From an uncultured Bacilli bacterium (lineage in GTDB: Bacteria > Bacillota_I > Bacilli_A > RF39 > UBA660), in contig CALVUU010000131.1 of assembly GCA_944363655.1 (NCBI GenBank), positions 1 through 15,785 of the forward strand: a stretch of 15,785 bases of DNA. Direction: 5' to 3'. The translations under genes were made by a program, and so were the position numbers. Under the pieces are notes generated by a model. The model ran no database searches, was not told the origin of the DNA, and was given only the letters and a program-made list of their open reading frames with translations. Positions 1-6,890 of the stretch are shown piece by piece. The first letter of the stretch is position 1; every line of letters begins with the position of its first letter.

Positions 1-139
1 GTTTTAAAGCATACTCTTTATTATGCATATAATAAAAACATCTCCTTTCCAAAGAGATATTATACAATATATATCGGAATCTTTTTTATTAATGATAAGG
101 TATCTTTTTAAAAAAGGATTAACAAATTAACAAAAATAA

Positions 140-169
140 TTGCATTAATAATTGTTTTTGTGTTATATT
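140..169 (+). promoter_or_regulatory. Promoter of the T-box/dipeptidase/serS operon
   Basis: A -35 like TTGCAT (140-145) and a -10 TATATT (164-169) are separated by 18 bases. The -10 is preceded by TG plus one base (161-163), an extended -10. Transcription would start near 176, just where the T-box leader begins. Sequence match only. Confidence 0.6.
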
Positions 170-175
170 ATATAT

Positions 176-374
176 AGAAACGAAGATAAAGGATAAGTAA
201 TTATATAGTAAATATATAGAGATTTAGTGGTTGGTGGAAACTAAATATGGATATATAATGAATCTACCTTTGGAGTTAGATATGATTATCTCGGGTAAAA
301 CCGTTATATAAATGAGTTATAAAGGGTGGTACCGTGCTAATTGCACTCCTTGGTATCACCCTTTATTTTTTTTA
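176..374 (+). promoter_or_regulatory. T-box riboswitch leader, serine specifier (TCT)
   Basis: The leader carries the hallmark T-box sequence AAAGGGTGGTACCGTG at 321-336, containing the UGGN bulge that pairs with the free 3' end of uncharged tRNA. The same bases form the 5' arm (321-333) of a terminator whose 3' arm is 352-364, with one G-U pair, followed by an uninterrupted T run at 366-373. Antiterminator and terminator are therefore mutually exclusive, as in the family. In the Stem I specifier region the triplet TCT (263-265) is followed by ACC, the usual context of a specifier codon; UCU is a serine codon and serS lies in the operon. Low charging of tRNA-Ser should let transcription read into the dipeptidase and serS. 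The specifier is assigned by pattern, not by a folded model. Confidence 0.9.
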
Positions 375-388
375 AGGAGAGAGATTAT

Positions 389-1309
389 ATGATAGACATG
401 CATTATGATTTATTATCAGTATTATATTATTGTTATTTACGTAATGATTTTAGGTATGTAGAAAAGTTAAAAGAATATTTTAATGAAGAAAATGTTCATG
501 GTTTAGTTGCTAATTTGTATTTTATGAGTGAGGAAGAAATGCAAAGAGAAATGAATGGTAGGAAAATAGATGTAGTAGAAATGTTTAAAATATCTACCGA
601 ATTATTTAAAAAATATTTTCCTAATTTAGACGTAGTTTTTAGTATTGAAGGATGCGACTATATAAAAGATATAAATGAATTAAAAAAACTTTATGAATTA
701 GGACTTAGAAGTATATTGTTAGTTTGGAATAATGAAAATAAATATGGTGGAGGTACTTATGCAACTAAAGGATTAACTGAAGAAGGAAAAAATTTTATTA
801 TTGAAGCAATAAAGTTAGGTATAGCAATTGATTTATCACATATGAATAGAGAAACTTTTAAAGATACAGTTAGTATATTAAAACAGTTAAAAGAGTTAAA
901 TCCTAAAGTAATAGTAAGTCACTCGGATGCATATGAATTATTTAATCATCCAAGAAATATAACTGATGAACAAATAAAAATGTTAAAAGAATTTAATCCT
1001 GTAATAGGATTAGTAAGTTATTCTATGTTTATAACAGATAAAGATGAAGATATTTATGTATTAAAAAATAAATATTTAAATCATATAAAACATGTAATTG
1101 ATATATTAGGAATAGATTGTGTTGGTATATCTAGTGATGATATGGAATATGATAGTGTTTTACTTGGTAATAGGGTAGAAAAAATAATATTTCCTTATAA
1201 GGATTTAAAAAAAGAAATATATAGTTTATTAATAAAAGAATTTAGCAAAGAAGATGTAAATAAAATAATGGAATTAAATATTAAAAATAAATTATTTGAA
1301 GAGGTGTAG
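389..1309 (+). CDS. Membrane dipeptidase-like (peptidase family M19) hydrolase
   Basis: A 306-residue cytoplasmic-looking protein with no signal peptide. The M19 (renal dipeptidase) metal ligands appear in the family order: HxD at residues 5-7 (MHYD), a metal-bridging Glu at 87 (SIEG), His 151 (DLSHMN), His 178 (VSHSDA) and Asp 250 (SSDD). M19 enzymes are zinc-dependent and cleave dipeptides. The ATG at 389 is chosen because a good Shine-Dalgarno (AAGGAGAG, 374-381) precedes it; an upstream in-frame ATG at 341 lies inside the T-box terminator and is rejected. It is first in the operon behind a serine T-box and ends one base before serS, so it probably recycles dipeptides when serine is short. 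Exact substrate is not visible. Confidence 0.85.
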   Translation: MIDMHYDLLSVLYYCYLRNDFRYVEKLKEYFNEENVHGLVANLYFMSEEEMQREMNGRKIDVVEMFKISTELFKKYFPNLDVVFSIEGCDYIKDINELKKLYELGLRSILLVWNNENKYGGGTYATKGLTEEGKNFIIEAIKLGIAIDLSHMNRETFKDTVSILKQLKELNPKVIVSHSDAYELFNHPRNITDEQIKMLKEFNPVIGLVSYSMFITDKDEDIYVLKNKYLNHIKHVIDILGIDCVGISSDDMEYDSVLLGNRVEKIIFPYKDLKKEIYSLLIKEFSKEDVNKIMELNIKNKLFEEV

Positions 1310-1310
1310 T

Positions 1311-2597
1311 ATGATAGATATTAAATTAATAAGAGAAAATAGAGAATTAGTAAAAGAAAATATTAAGAAAAAGTTTCAAGATGAAAAGTTAGGTTTAGTT
1401 GATGAAGTTTATGAATATGATAAGACATATCGCGAATATAAAGTTTGTGGTGATAACTTAAGAGCTAAACGTAATGATTTAAGTAGTCAAATTGGTAGTT
1501 TAATGCGAGAAGGTAAAAAGGATGAAGCGGATGCAATAAAGAGAGAAGTAAGTGAAATTAATAATCGAATCGATGAGTTAGAAGAAAAGGAAGCAAGACT
1601 AGAAGAAGAAATAAAAAGTAGAATGATGGTTATAACTAATATAATTGATTCTAGTGTACCAATTGGTAAAGATGATAGTGAAAATGTTGAAATAAAACGT
1701 TTTGGTGAGGCAGTAGTTCCCAACTATGAGATACCATATCATGCAGAAATTATGGAAAATCTTAATGGCTGGGATAAAGATTCGGCAGGACGGACTAGTG
1801 GAAATGGTTTTTATTATTTAATTGGTGATATAGCAAGACTTCATAGTGCAATGTTATCTTATGCAAGAGACTTCATGATTGATAAAGGTTTTACTTTTTG
1901 TATTCCTCCTTTTATGATTCGTAGTGATGTTGTTAATGGAGTTATGTCTTTTCAAGAAATGGATGCCATGATGTATAAAATTGAAGGAGAAGATTTATAT
2001 TTGATTGGTACTAGTGAACATTCTATGATTGGAAGATTTAAAGATCAAATAATTAAGGAAGATACATTACCCATTACAATGACTTCTTATTCCCCATGTT
2101 TTAGAAAAGAAGTCGGTGCTCACGGTATCGAAGAGCGAGGAATTTATAGAGTTCATCAATTTGAAAAACAGGAAATGATTGTTTTGTGTAAGCCGGATGA
2201 ATCAATGGATTGGTATGAAAAAATGTGGAAATATACAGTTGAGTTATTTAGAAATTTAGATATACCGGTTAGATTACTTGAGTGTTGTAGTGGAGACTTA
2301 GCTGATTTAAAAGTTAAATCTTGTGATGTTGAGGCATGGAGTTCAAGACAACAAAAATATTTTGAAGTAGGATCTTGTTCTAATCTAGGAGATGCTCAAG
2401 CAAGAAGACTTGGAATTAGAACGAAAGGAGAAAATGGAACATATTATCTTCATACTTTAAATAATACAGTTCTTGCATCAAGTAGAGCAATAATTGCTCT
2501 TTTAGAAAATAATTATCAAAGTGATGGAAGTGTATTAATACCTAAAGTATTACAACCATATATGGGTGGTAAAGAAGTATTAGTTCCTAATAAGTAA
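1311..2597 (+). CDS. serS: Seryl-tRNA synthetase
   Basis: A 428-residue class II aminoacyl-tRNA synthetase that charges tRNA-Ser with serine in the cytoplasm. Residues 1-105 are the charged helical hairpin (coiled-coil arm) that grips the long variable arm of tRNA-Ser. The catalytic domain has motif 2 (CFRKEVGAHG through RVHQFEK, about residues 263-285) and motif 3 (NNTVLASSR..ALLENN, from about 384). The ATG at 1311 follows GAGGTG; a longer reading from 1296 overlaps the dipeptidase and lacks a ribosome binding site. Length is normal. The catalytic motifs (SPCFRKEVGAHG, KPDES, VEAW, CSNLGDAQARRLGIR, NNTVLASSR) look closer to archaeal/eukaryotic SerRS than to the Bacillus type, which typically has NGSGLAVGR in motif 3. 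It is under T-box control. Confidence 0.95.
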   Translation: MIDIKLIRENRELVKENIKKKFQDEKLGLVDEVYEYDKTYREYKVCGDNLRAKRNDLSSQIGSLMREGKKDEADAIKREVSEINNRIDELEEKEARLEEEIKSRMMVITNIIDSSVPIGKDDSENVEIKRFGEAVVPNYEIPYHAEIMENLNGWDKDSAGRTSGNGFYYLIGDIARLHSAMLSYARDFMIDKGFTFCIPPFMIRSDVVNGVMSFQEMDAMMYKIEGEDLYLIGTSEHSMIGRFKDQIIKEDTLPITMTSYSPCFRKEVGAHGIEERGIYRVHQFEKQEMIVLCKPDESMDWYEKMWKYTVELFRNLDIPVRLLECCSGDLADLKVKSCDVEAWSSRQQKYFEVGSCSNLGDAQARRLGIRTKGENGTYYLHTLNNTVLASSRAIIALLENNYQSDGSVLIPKVLQPYMGGKEVLVPNK

Positions 2598-2599
2598 AA

Positions 2600-3247
2600 A
2601 TGATTTTTTTAGAGGTTTTGGGAGTATTTGTTGGTAATGTTATTTCAACATATGCAATAAGAAGTTACATAATTAATAAAAATAAAGATGATTTTGATAA
2701 AATAGCTGGTAAATATAACTTTTCTAATGATTTATGTGAATATATGGAAAGTAATTTAGGCAAGAAAATGGTTTGGTATGATTATATTCCTGTATTTAAT
2801 ACTATTTTAGCTTTAGCTGATTTAGTTTTAAGGAAAAAAGAAATGCAACTATTTGAGGATGAAATAAAATCATTTGAAACTGATTTTGGCCCAATTAGTG
2901 ATTTGGATTTAAATGAATTAAAAGAAGAAGCTAAAATGAAAGAATATTTTGTAGGTTATTATTTAGAAGGAAGACCAATTGTTATATATTTTTATTATGA
3001 TGGTGCTGATAATTTAGTTATTGGTGAGGCAGGATCTTCTTTTAATAGCTTAACTGTTCAACAAAGAGCGGATATATTAATGCGTTTATTATATGAAATA
3101 TATAATGGATCTAAAGAATATATTAGTTGTTCGAGAATAAAAGAAGTTTTTACAGATAATATGGTTAAAAATTTACTTAATACATTTGAAAGAGATGATC
3201 TTACTTATGTTATAGAGAAAAAATTAGTACGGAATAAATCTAAGTAA
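2600..3247 (+). CDS. Unknown protein, N-terminal membrane segment
   Basis: A 215-residue protein not assigned to a family. Residues 1-20 are hydrophobic (MIFLEVLGVFVGNVISTYAI) and could be a membrane anchor. A second apolar stretch (IPVFNTILALADLVL) follows near residues 63-77. The remainder is charged and ends in basic residues. The start codon lies only three bases after the serS stop, with no clear Shine-Dalgarno, which suggests translational coupling to serS and membership of the T-box operon. Its codon use matches the neighbours. No catalytic motif is recognised. No convincing terminator is seen right after it. Confidence 0.8.
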   Translation: MIFLEVLGVFVGNVISTYAIRSYIINKNKDDFDKIAGKYNFSNDLCEYMESNLGKKMVWYDYIPVFNTILALADLVLRKKEMQLFEDEIKSFETDFGPISDLDLNELKEEAKMKEYFVGYYLEGRPIVIYFYYDGADNLVIGEAGSSFNSLTVQQRADILMRLLYEIYNGSKEYISCSRIKEVFTDNMVKNLLNTFERDDLTYVIEKKLVRNKSK

Positions 3248-3330
3248 CATTTTGAGGATAAATGATAGATTATGTCGAATGATTACTACTTTTGTCGAAT
3301 TGCTTGCAAATAAAAAAAATACTGGTAGAA

Positions 3331-3495
3331 TTGATAGTGAAAGCGGGTTTTGGTAATTAAAAATAGTACAATTTTAAATTTTATACTTTTTTCTATCCTA
3401 CACGGTCATGGGCTTAGATCTATGAAATTCACAACCTTTCTACACAACTTTATTTCACACTCATCAAAATTCCGCTTTCACAATTTTTGATAGTG
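3331..3495. repeat. Long imperfect inverted repeat, possible IS relic or MITE
   Basis: GTGAAAGCGG at 3337-3346 is repeated in perfect inverse at 3472-3481 (CCGCTTTCAC), and flanking CAAAA and AATT blocks also roughly match, giving ends about 25 bases long around a 165-base unit. TTGATAGTG also occurs directly at 3331-3339 and 3487-3495. The inside has no intact gene. A stretch near 3440-3465 (TTCTACACAAC) is faintly like ends of IS256-type elements, but this is weak. It occupies most of the 280-base gap between the serS operon and miaB. Confidence 0.4.
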
Positions 3496-3504
3496 TGATA
3501 AAAT
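3496..3504 (+). promoter_or_regulatory. Possible extended -10 promoter of miaB
   Basis: TGATAAAAT (TG-n plus TAAAAT at 3499-3504) lies 23 bases before the miaB ATG, followed by AAGGAGTG as ribosome binding site. No good -35 is seen. The site sits at the right end of the inverted repeat. Confidence 0.4.
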
Positions 3505-3527
3505 AAGGTTCTAAGGAGTGAAGTGTT

Positions 3528-4937
3528 ATGAATAAACCAGATCTTTGCATTGCTAAAAATAGAGAAAAAGTAGATATAAAACATATCAATTTAGATATGG
3601 ATATAAAACCTGTTTTTAATGGTAAAAAATATTTTCTTAGAACTTATGGATGTCAAATGAATGTTCATGATTCTGAAGAAATAAAATATTATTTAGAAAA
3701 GTTAGGATTTACTGCTAGTGAATCTTTAGAAGATGCTGATATAGTTGTTCTTAATACTTGTGCAATAAGAGAAAATGCTAAAGATAAAGTATTTGGTTAT
3801 TTAGGTAGATGTAAGCATTTAAAAAAGAATAAAAAAGATTTAATTATTTGTTTATGTGGATGTTTAATGGAGCAACCTAGTGAAGTTGATGCCATAATGA
3901 ATAACCATAAATATGTTGATATAGTTATTGGAACTCATAATTTATGTGATTTACCTAAGCTTATAATTGATGCAAATGGTAAACAAAATGTTGAAGTATA
4001 TTCTAATAGTGATAAAGTATATGAAAAAGTTAAGTATAGTAGAGATTCTAAAATATCAGCTTGGATTAATATTCAACTAGGATGTGATAAATTTTGTACT
4101 TATTGTATAGTTCCTTATACTAGAGGTCGTGAGCGAAGTCGCAAGATGGAATGTATTTTAGAAGAGGTGAAAGAATTAAAAAAACAAGGATATATGGAAA
4201 TAACTTTACTTGGTCAAAATGTTAATGCTTATGGTAAAGATTTAAATTTAGGTTATGATTTTGCCACCTTACTTGAGGAAACTGCTAAAATAGGTATTCC
4301 CCGAGTTAGATTTGTAACTAGTCATCCTTGGAATTTTACGGATAAAATGATTGATGTTATTGCTAAGTATCCTAATATTATGCCCTATGTTCATTTGCCT
4401 ATTCAATCAGGTAGTGATGAAATACTTAAAAAGATGAATAGAAGATACACAGTAGAAGAATATAAAAAGTTATTTAATACAATTAAAGAAAAAGTGGCGG
4501 GAGTTAGTATTACTACTGATATTATTGTTGGTTTTCCTAATGAAACTAAAGAGGATTTCAAACGTACTTTAGATATTGTAGATTATTGTAAATTTGATGG
4601 AGCATATACATTTATATTTTCTCCAAGAGTTGGGACTGCTGCAGCATTAATGGAAGATAAAGTTAGTATGGAAGAAAAAGAAGATAGATTACATTTATTA
4701 AATGAACGAGTTAATAAATATTCTTTAGAAAGTAATAAAAAATATTTAGGAAAAATAGTTCCAGTTTTAATAACTGGAACTAGTGATAAAGGTGAAGATA
4801 AAGTATGTGGTTATACTGATACAATGAAGTTAGTAAATGTAACTGGTTCAAAGGATTTAATCGGAAAAATTGTTGATGTAAAAATTACTGATGCTAAGAG
4901 TTTTAGTTTAGATGGGGAAGTTTTAAGCGATGAATAG
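3528..4937 (+). CDS. miaB: tRNA-2-methylthio-N6-dimethylallyladenosine synthase
   Basis: A 469-residue radical SAM methylthiotransferase that adds a methylthio group to i6A37 of tRNAs reading UNN codons. The N-terminal MTTase domain holds three cluster Cys at 42 (TYGCQMN), 78 (NTCAIRE) and 112 (CGCLME). The radical SAM motif CxxxCxxC is at Cys 186, 190 and 193 (CDKFCTYC), followed by the TRGRERSR stretch typical of MiaB. The C-terminal 65 or so residues fit a TRAM RNA-binding domain (VPVLITG...GYTDTMKLV). The ATG at 3528 follows AAGGAGTG at good spacing; a roughly 30-residue leader precedes the first domain. It appears monocistronic. Confidence 0.95.
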   Translation: MNKPDLCIAKNREKVDIKHINLDMDIKPVFNGKKYFLRTYGCQMNVHDSEEIKYYLEKLGFTASESLEDADIVVLNTCAIRENAKDKVFGYLGRCKHLKKNKKDLIICLCGCLMEQPSEVDAIMNNHKYVDIVIGTHNLCDLPKLIIDANGKQNVEVYSNSDKVYEKVKYSRDSKISAWINIQLGCDKFCTYCIVPYTRGRERSRKMECILEEVKELKKQGYMEITLLGQNVNAYGKDLNLGYDFATLLEETAKIGIPRVRFVTSHPWNFTDKMIDVIAKYPNIMPYVHLPIQSGSDEILKKMNRRYTVEEYKKLFNTIKEKVAGVSITTDIIVGFPNETKEDFKRTLDIVDYCKFDGAYTFIFSPRVGTAAALMEDKVSMEEKEDRLHLLNERVNKYSLESNKKYLGKIVPVLITGTSDKGEDKVCGYTDTMKLVNVTGSKDLIGKIVDVKITDAKSFSLDGEVLSDE

Positions 4938-5132
4938 AGAAAGTAAAAATTAAAGTATTGATTTATTAAGAAAAGTTTGAGTTCAGTTTAATAAAACTTG
5001 TGAAATAAAGAAAATTTATCAGTGTTATTCAATAGTTAATAAAGATAGTATTCGGTTAATATCAAATTATTACTTAAAATGACAATACAGTAATTTTGTT
5101 CAAGATTTGGAAACAAAGTGGAGAGATGAAAT

Positions 5133-5164
5133 AACTAATTTTAATACAAGATTAGTTTCTTTTT
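5133..5164 (+). terminator. Hairpin terminator downstream of miaB
   Basis: AACTAAT (5133-5139) pairs perfectly with ATTAGTT (5151-5157) across an 11-base loop; the 3' arm runs into TTCTTTTTA. It lies about 200 bases past the miaB stop and is the first rho-independent-like terminator after it. Confidence 0.55.
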
Positions 5165-5206
5165 ATGATGTCAAAAACCAACAGTCTAACAAACAAAATA
5201 AAAAAA

Positions 5207-5243
5207 GAGAAGCCTATGAGTAAATCTCAATTGACTTCTTTTT
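5207..5243. terminator. Bidirectional hairpin terminator
   Basis: AGAAG (5208-5212) pairs with CTTCT (5235-5239), with an inner TGAG/CTCA stem. The plus strand then runs into TTTTT, and the minus strand reads a T-rich tract through 5207-5192, so it can stop transcripts from miaB and from the minus-strand gene at 5407-6477. Confidence 0.6.
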
Positions 5244-5352
5244 CTGCCAATAATCTACCACAATTAACACAAAATGTTAATTTTAGGACATCTACTAAAT
5301 ATTCTATGCAAGAAAATAATTCTTTAAAACTATAGGAACAAGTACAAGAAAT
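5227..5352 (-). pseudogene. Decayed zinc-ribbon-like fragment
   Basis: Reading the minus strand from 5352 to the TGA at 5227-5229 gives 41 residues beginning ISCTCSYSF and ending in CVNCGRLLAEKEVN, with CxC and CxxCG pairs spaced as in small zinc ribbons. A TAA directly precedes the stretch and there is no ATG, GTG or TTG at its upstream end, so it is not an intact gene. It lies directly downstream of another zinc-ribbon gene on the same strand and just before a terminator. It looks like the tail of a broken gene; chance is the alternative. Confidence 0.4.
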
Positions 5353-5406
5353 TTATGAAAATTATTATTTTTAAAAAAATTTTATCTCTAATAAAATAAA
5401 TATAAA

Positions 5407-6477
5407 TTAAAAATTTATATTTATCAAATCTGTTGTAACTCTCTTTTTTCCAATAGATAGTCCATTTCCGTCCCAATCAATTATAATAAAATCAATTTTA
5501 ATTGAATTAATTTCGCTTATTCCATTTTTTTCTAATGATGATCTTAAATAGGAAATTCCATTAGTTGATTTTGTCCCTGGTTGCAGAGTTACGGAGTATA
5601 CAGTAGCCATGTCATAACCGTTAACATAAGAAAAATGATTTCTTTGAATAACTTTAGGAACATCCGAATTATTTTCTACAAGTAAATCTAAAGTGATAAA
5701 ATTTTTACCGCTATAATCTAGTCCTTTAGCAGTAATTTTTACACCTTCATTATCATATAAAACTTGATTTTTTGTTACATAACTTTTTTGCTCTTTTTCA
5801 CAATAACAATCTATACTATCTGCATTTTTTAAAACATACCCATCATCACAAGTTTTTAAACATGCTTTTAGTTGTGGCTCGTAGTCATTATCTATATTAT
5901 CTCCTGTATTGTTTTGACTATTGTTATTACTTGTATTAAGATTGTTTTGATTATTATCTATATTATTTGGTTTTTCATTTGCGTCTTCATTATTTGTAAT
6001 AGAATTATCAATAGTTGGTTCATCTTCATTTAGTTCATTATTTAAATATAGTTTTTTTACATAATCTTCAATACCTGATATATAACCTCTAATCCCATTA
6101 GATGTTTCTATTTCTATCCATTTATATTCACTAGTGGTATTTTCACTTAATACGTCATATATTTCTCCTTGATAAACTTTTCCTATAATATCACTTGAAA
6201 TATTAGGATTTTCTCTAATATTTATATATTCGGTTATGATTTCAACTTGATTTTTAGTTTCATCTCTTAAGTTAGTTTGTACTTCATCTTCTTTAAATAA
6301 AATAAATATAGTTAAAATTATTCCTATAATTAAAATTATACTTATTAATATTAAAATTAATTTTTTTTTACTCTTTTTAACTTCTTTATTCTTTTTAATT
6401 TTTGCACCACAATGAATACATTTTTTAGAAGTATCACTTACTTCTTTTCCACATTCAAAACATTTAATTAAAGCCAT
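5407..6477 (-). CDS. Zinc-ribbon, single-pass membrane protein with SH3-like domain
   Basis: A 356-residue protein. Residues 1-24 are a zinc ribbon with two CxxC pairs (Cys 6, 9, 20, 23). A basic stretch leads into one transmembrane helix (about 38-62). The outside part then has a bacterial SH3-like domain (about 78-142: the INIRENPN..S.IIGKV motif, WIEI, GYISG), an Asn-rich linker (about 150-200), a Cys cluster (CLKTCDDGY, DCYCEKE) and a C-terminal beta domain resembling DUF4352-type extracellular domains. Bacterial SH3 domains often bind cell wall peptide, so a wall-sensing role is possible but not shown. GGGAAGTG precedes the ATG. It is divergent from gmk and convergent with miaB. No function is claimed. 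Confidence 0.85.
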   Translation of the reverse strand: MALIKCFECGKEVSDTSKKCIHCGAKIKKNKEVKKSKKKLILILISIILIIGIILTIFILFKEDEVQTNLRDETKNQVEIITEYINIRENPNISSDIIGKVYQGEIYDVLSENTTSEYKWIEIETSNGIRGYISGIEDYVKKLYLNNELNEDEPTIDNSITNNEDANEKPNNIDNNQNNLNTSNNNSQNNTGDNIDNDYEPQLKACLKTCDDGYVLKNADSIDCYCEKEQKSYVTKNQVLYDNEGVKITAKGLDYSGKNFITLDLLVENNSDVPKVIQRNHFSYVNGYDMATVYSVTLQPGTKSTNGISYLRSSLEKNGISEINSIKIDFIIIDWDGNGLSIGKKRVTTDLININF

Positions 6478-6504
6478 ATTTTAGTTCACTTCCCTTACTT
6501 TAGT

Positions 6505-6510
6505 ATTATA
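6505..6510 (-). promoter_or_regulatory. Possible -10 for the zinc-ribbon/SH3 gene
   Basis: On the minus strand TATAAT lies at 6510-6505, about 28 bases before the ATG at 6477. No clear -35 is seen at 17 bases. It lies between the tRNA-Met terminator and the gene, where a promoter is expected. Confidence 0.4.
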
Positions 6511-6541
6511 ACATAAGATATATAATTTAAGGGAAGTTTTT

Positions 6542-6580
6542 AAAAAAAATGATAAAAAAAGAGTGATGTTTTATCACTCT
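6542..6580 (-). terminator. Terminator of tRNA-Met
   Basis: AGAGTGAT (6560-6567) and ATCACTCT (6573-6580) form a perfect 8-bp stem with a 5-base loop. On the minus strand the stem is followed by a long T tract (6559-6541, interrupted once). It sits 12 bases after the tRNA-Met 3' end. Confidence 0.85.
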
Positions 6581-6592
6581 TGATATTCAATT

Positions 6593-6669
6593 TGGTAGCG
6601 GGAGAGGGACTCGAACCCCCAACATTTCGGGTATGAACCGAACTATCTAGCCAGTTGATATATCCCGCC
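6593..6669 (-). tRNA. tRNA-Met (anticodon CAT), elongator type
   Basis: The 77-base minus-strand sequence folds as a full cloverleaf with encoded CCA: acceptor GGCGGGA/TCCCGCT (first pair G-U), a short AT-rich D stem TATC/GATA, anticodon arm TTCGG-TTCATAC-CCGAA with CAT, T arm GGGGG-TTCGAGT-CCCTC, then ACCA. The acceptor end and GGTTCATACCCG loop match elongator tRNA-Met of Bacillus rather than initiator or the Ile2 type. It has its own promoter and terminator. Confidence 0.95.
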
Positions 6670-6722
6670 GTGTGTTTCAATAAGACTAGTAGTTTTACTA
6701 CATCTCTTTGAAATTCATTAAT

Positions 6723-6751
6723 AATATATCATAGTTGCTTTATTTTGACAA
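6723..6751 (-). promoter_or_regulatory. Promoter of tRNA-Met
   Basis: On the minus strand TTGTCA (6751-6746) and TATATT (6728-6723) are 17 bases apart, a near-ideal housekeeping promoter. The expected start near 6715 leaves a leader of about 45 bases before the tRNA. Confidence 0.75.
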
Positions 6752-6837
6752 TACTTTTTGGCAATTTTTTCTCGGACTCTTTTATTTGTACTTTTAATAA
6801 AAATTTTGTCTATTTTTTAAATATTTTGATACTTTTA

Positions 6838-6865
6838 TTGAAATTAATTGTTTATTTGTTATAAT
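6838..6865 (+). promoter_or_regulatory. Promoter of gmk
   Basis: TTGAAA (6838-6843) and TATAAT (6860-6865) are spaced by 16 bases, with the gmk start 25 bases downstream. The divergent tRNA-Met promoter is about 90 bases away. Confidence 0.75.
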
Positions 6866-6890
6866 TAATAGAAAAAAGTGAGGGATATAT

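Larger units (their letters stand above)
4938..5406. other. Gene-poor gap with two terminators and gene remnants
   Basis: The 469 bases between miaB and the convergent minus-strand gene hold no intact gene. Two hairpin terminators (about 5133-5164 and 5207-5243) and a decayed zinc-ribbon frame on the minus strand (5227-5352) are listed separately. On the plus strand, the frame opened by an ATG at 4931 overlapping the miaB stop is broken by TAA and two TGA codons, but then stays open for about 43 codons to 5223 (ending KREAYE). It could be a decayed small gene or chance. Confidence 0.6.

Noticed and set aside
31..58. Hairpin ATCTC/GAGAT with T tract on the minus strand near the left edge
   Set aside because: Could be a minus-strand terminator, but no minus-strand gene lies to its right and the stem is only five pairs with a large loop.
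4931..5223. TGA read as Trp (Mollicutes code 4)
   Set aside because: All clear genes use TGG for Trp and none contains an in-frame TGA; two genes (scpB and the pentapeptide gene) end naturally at TGA.
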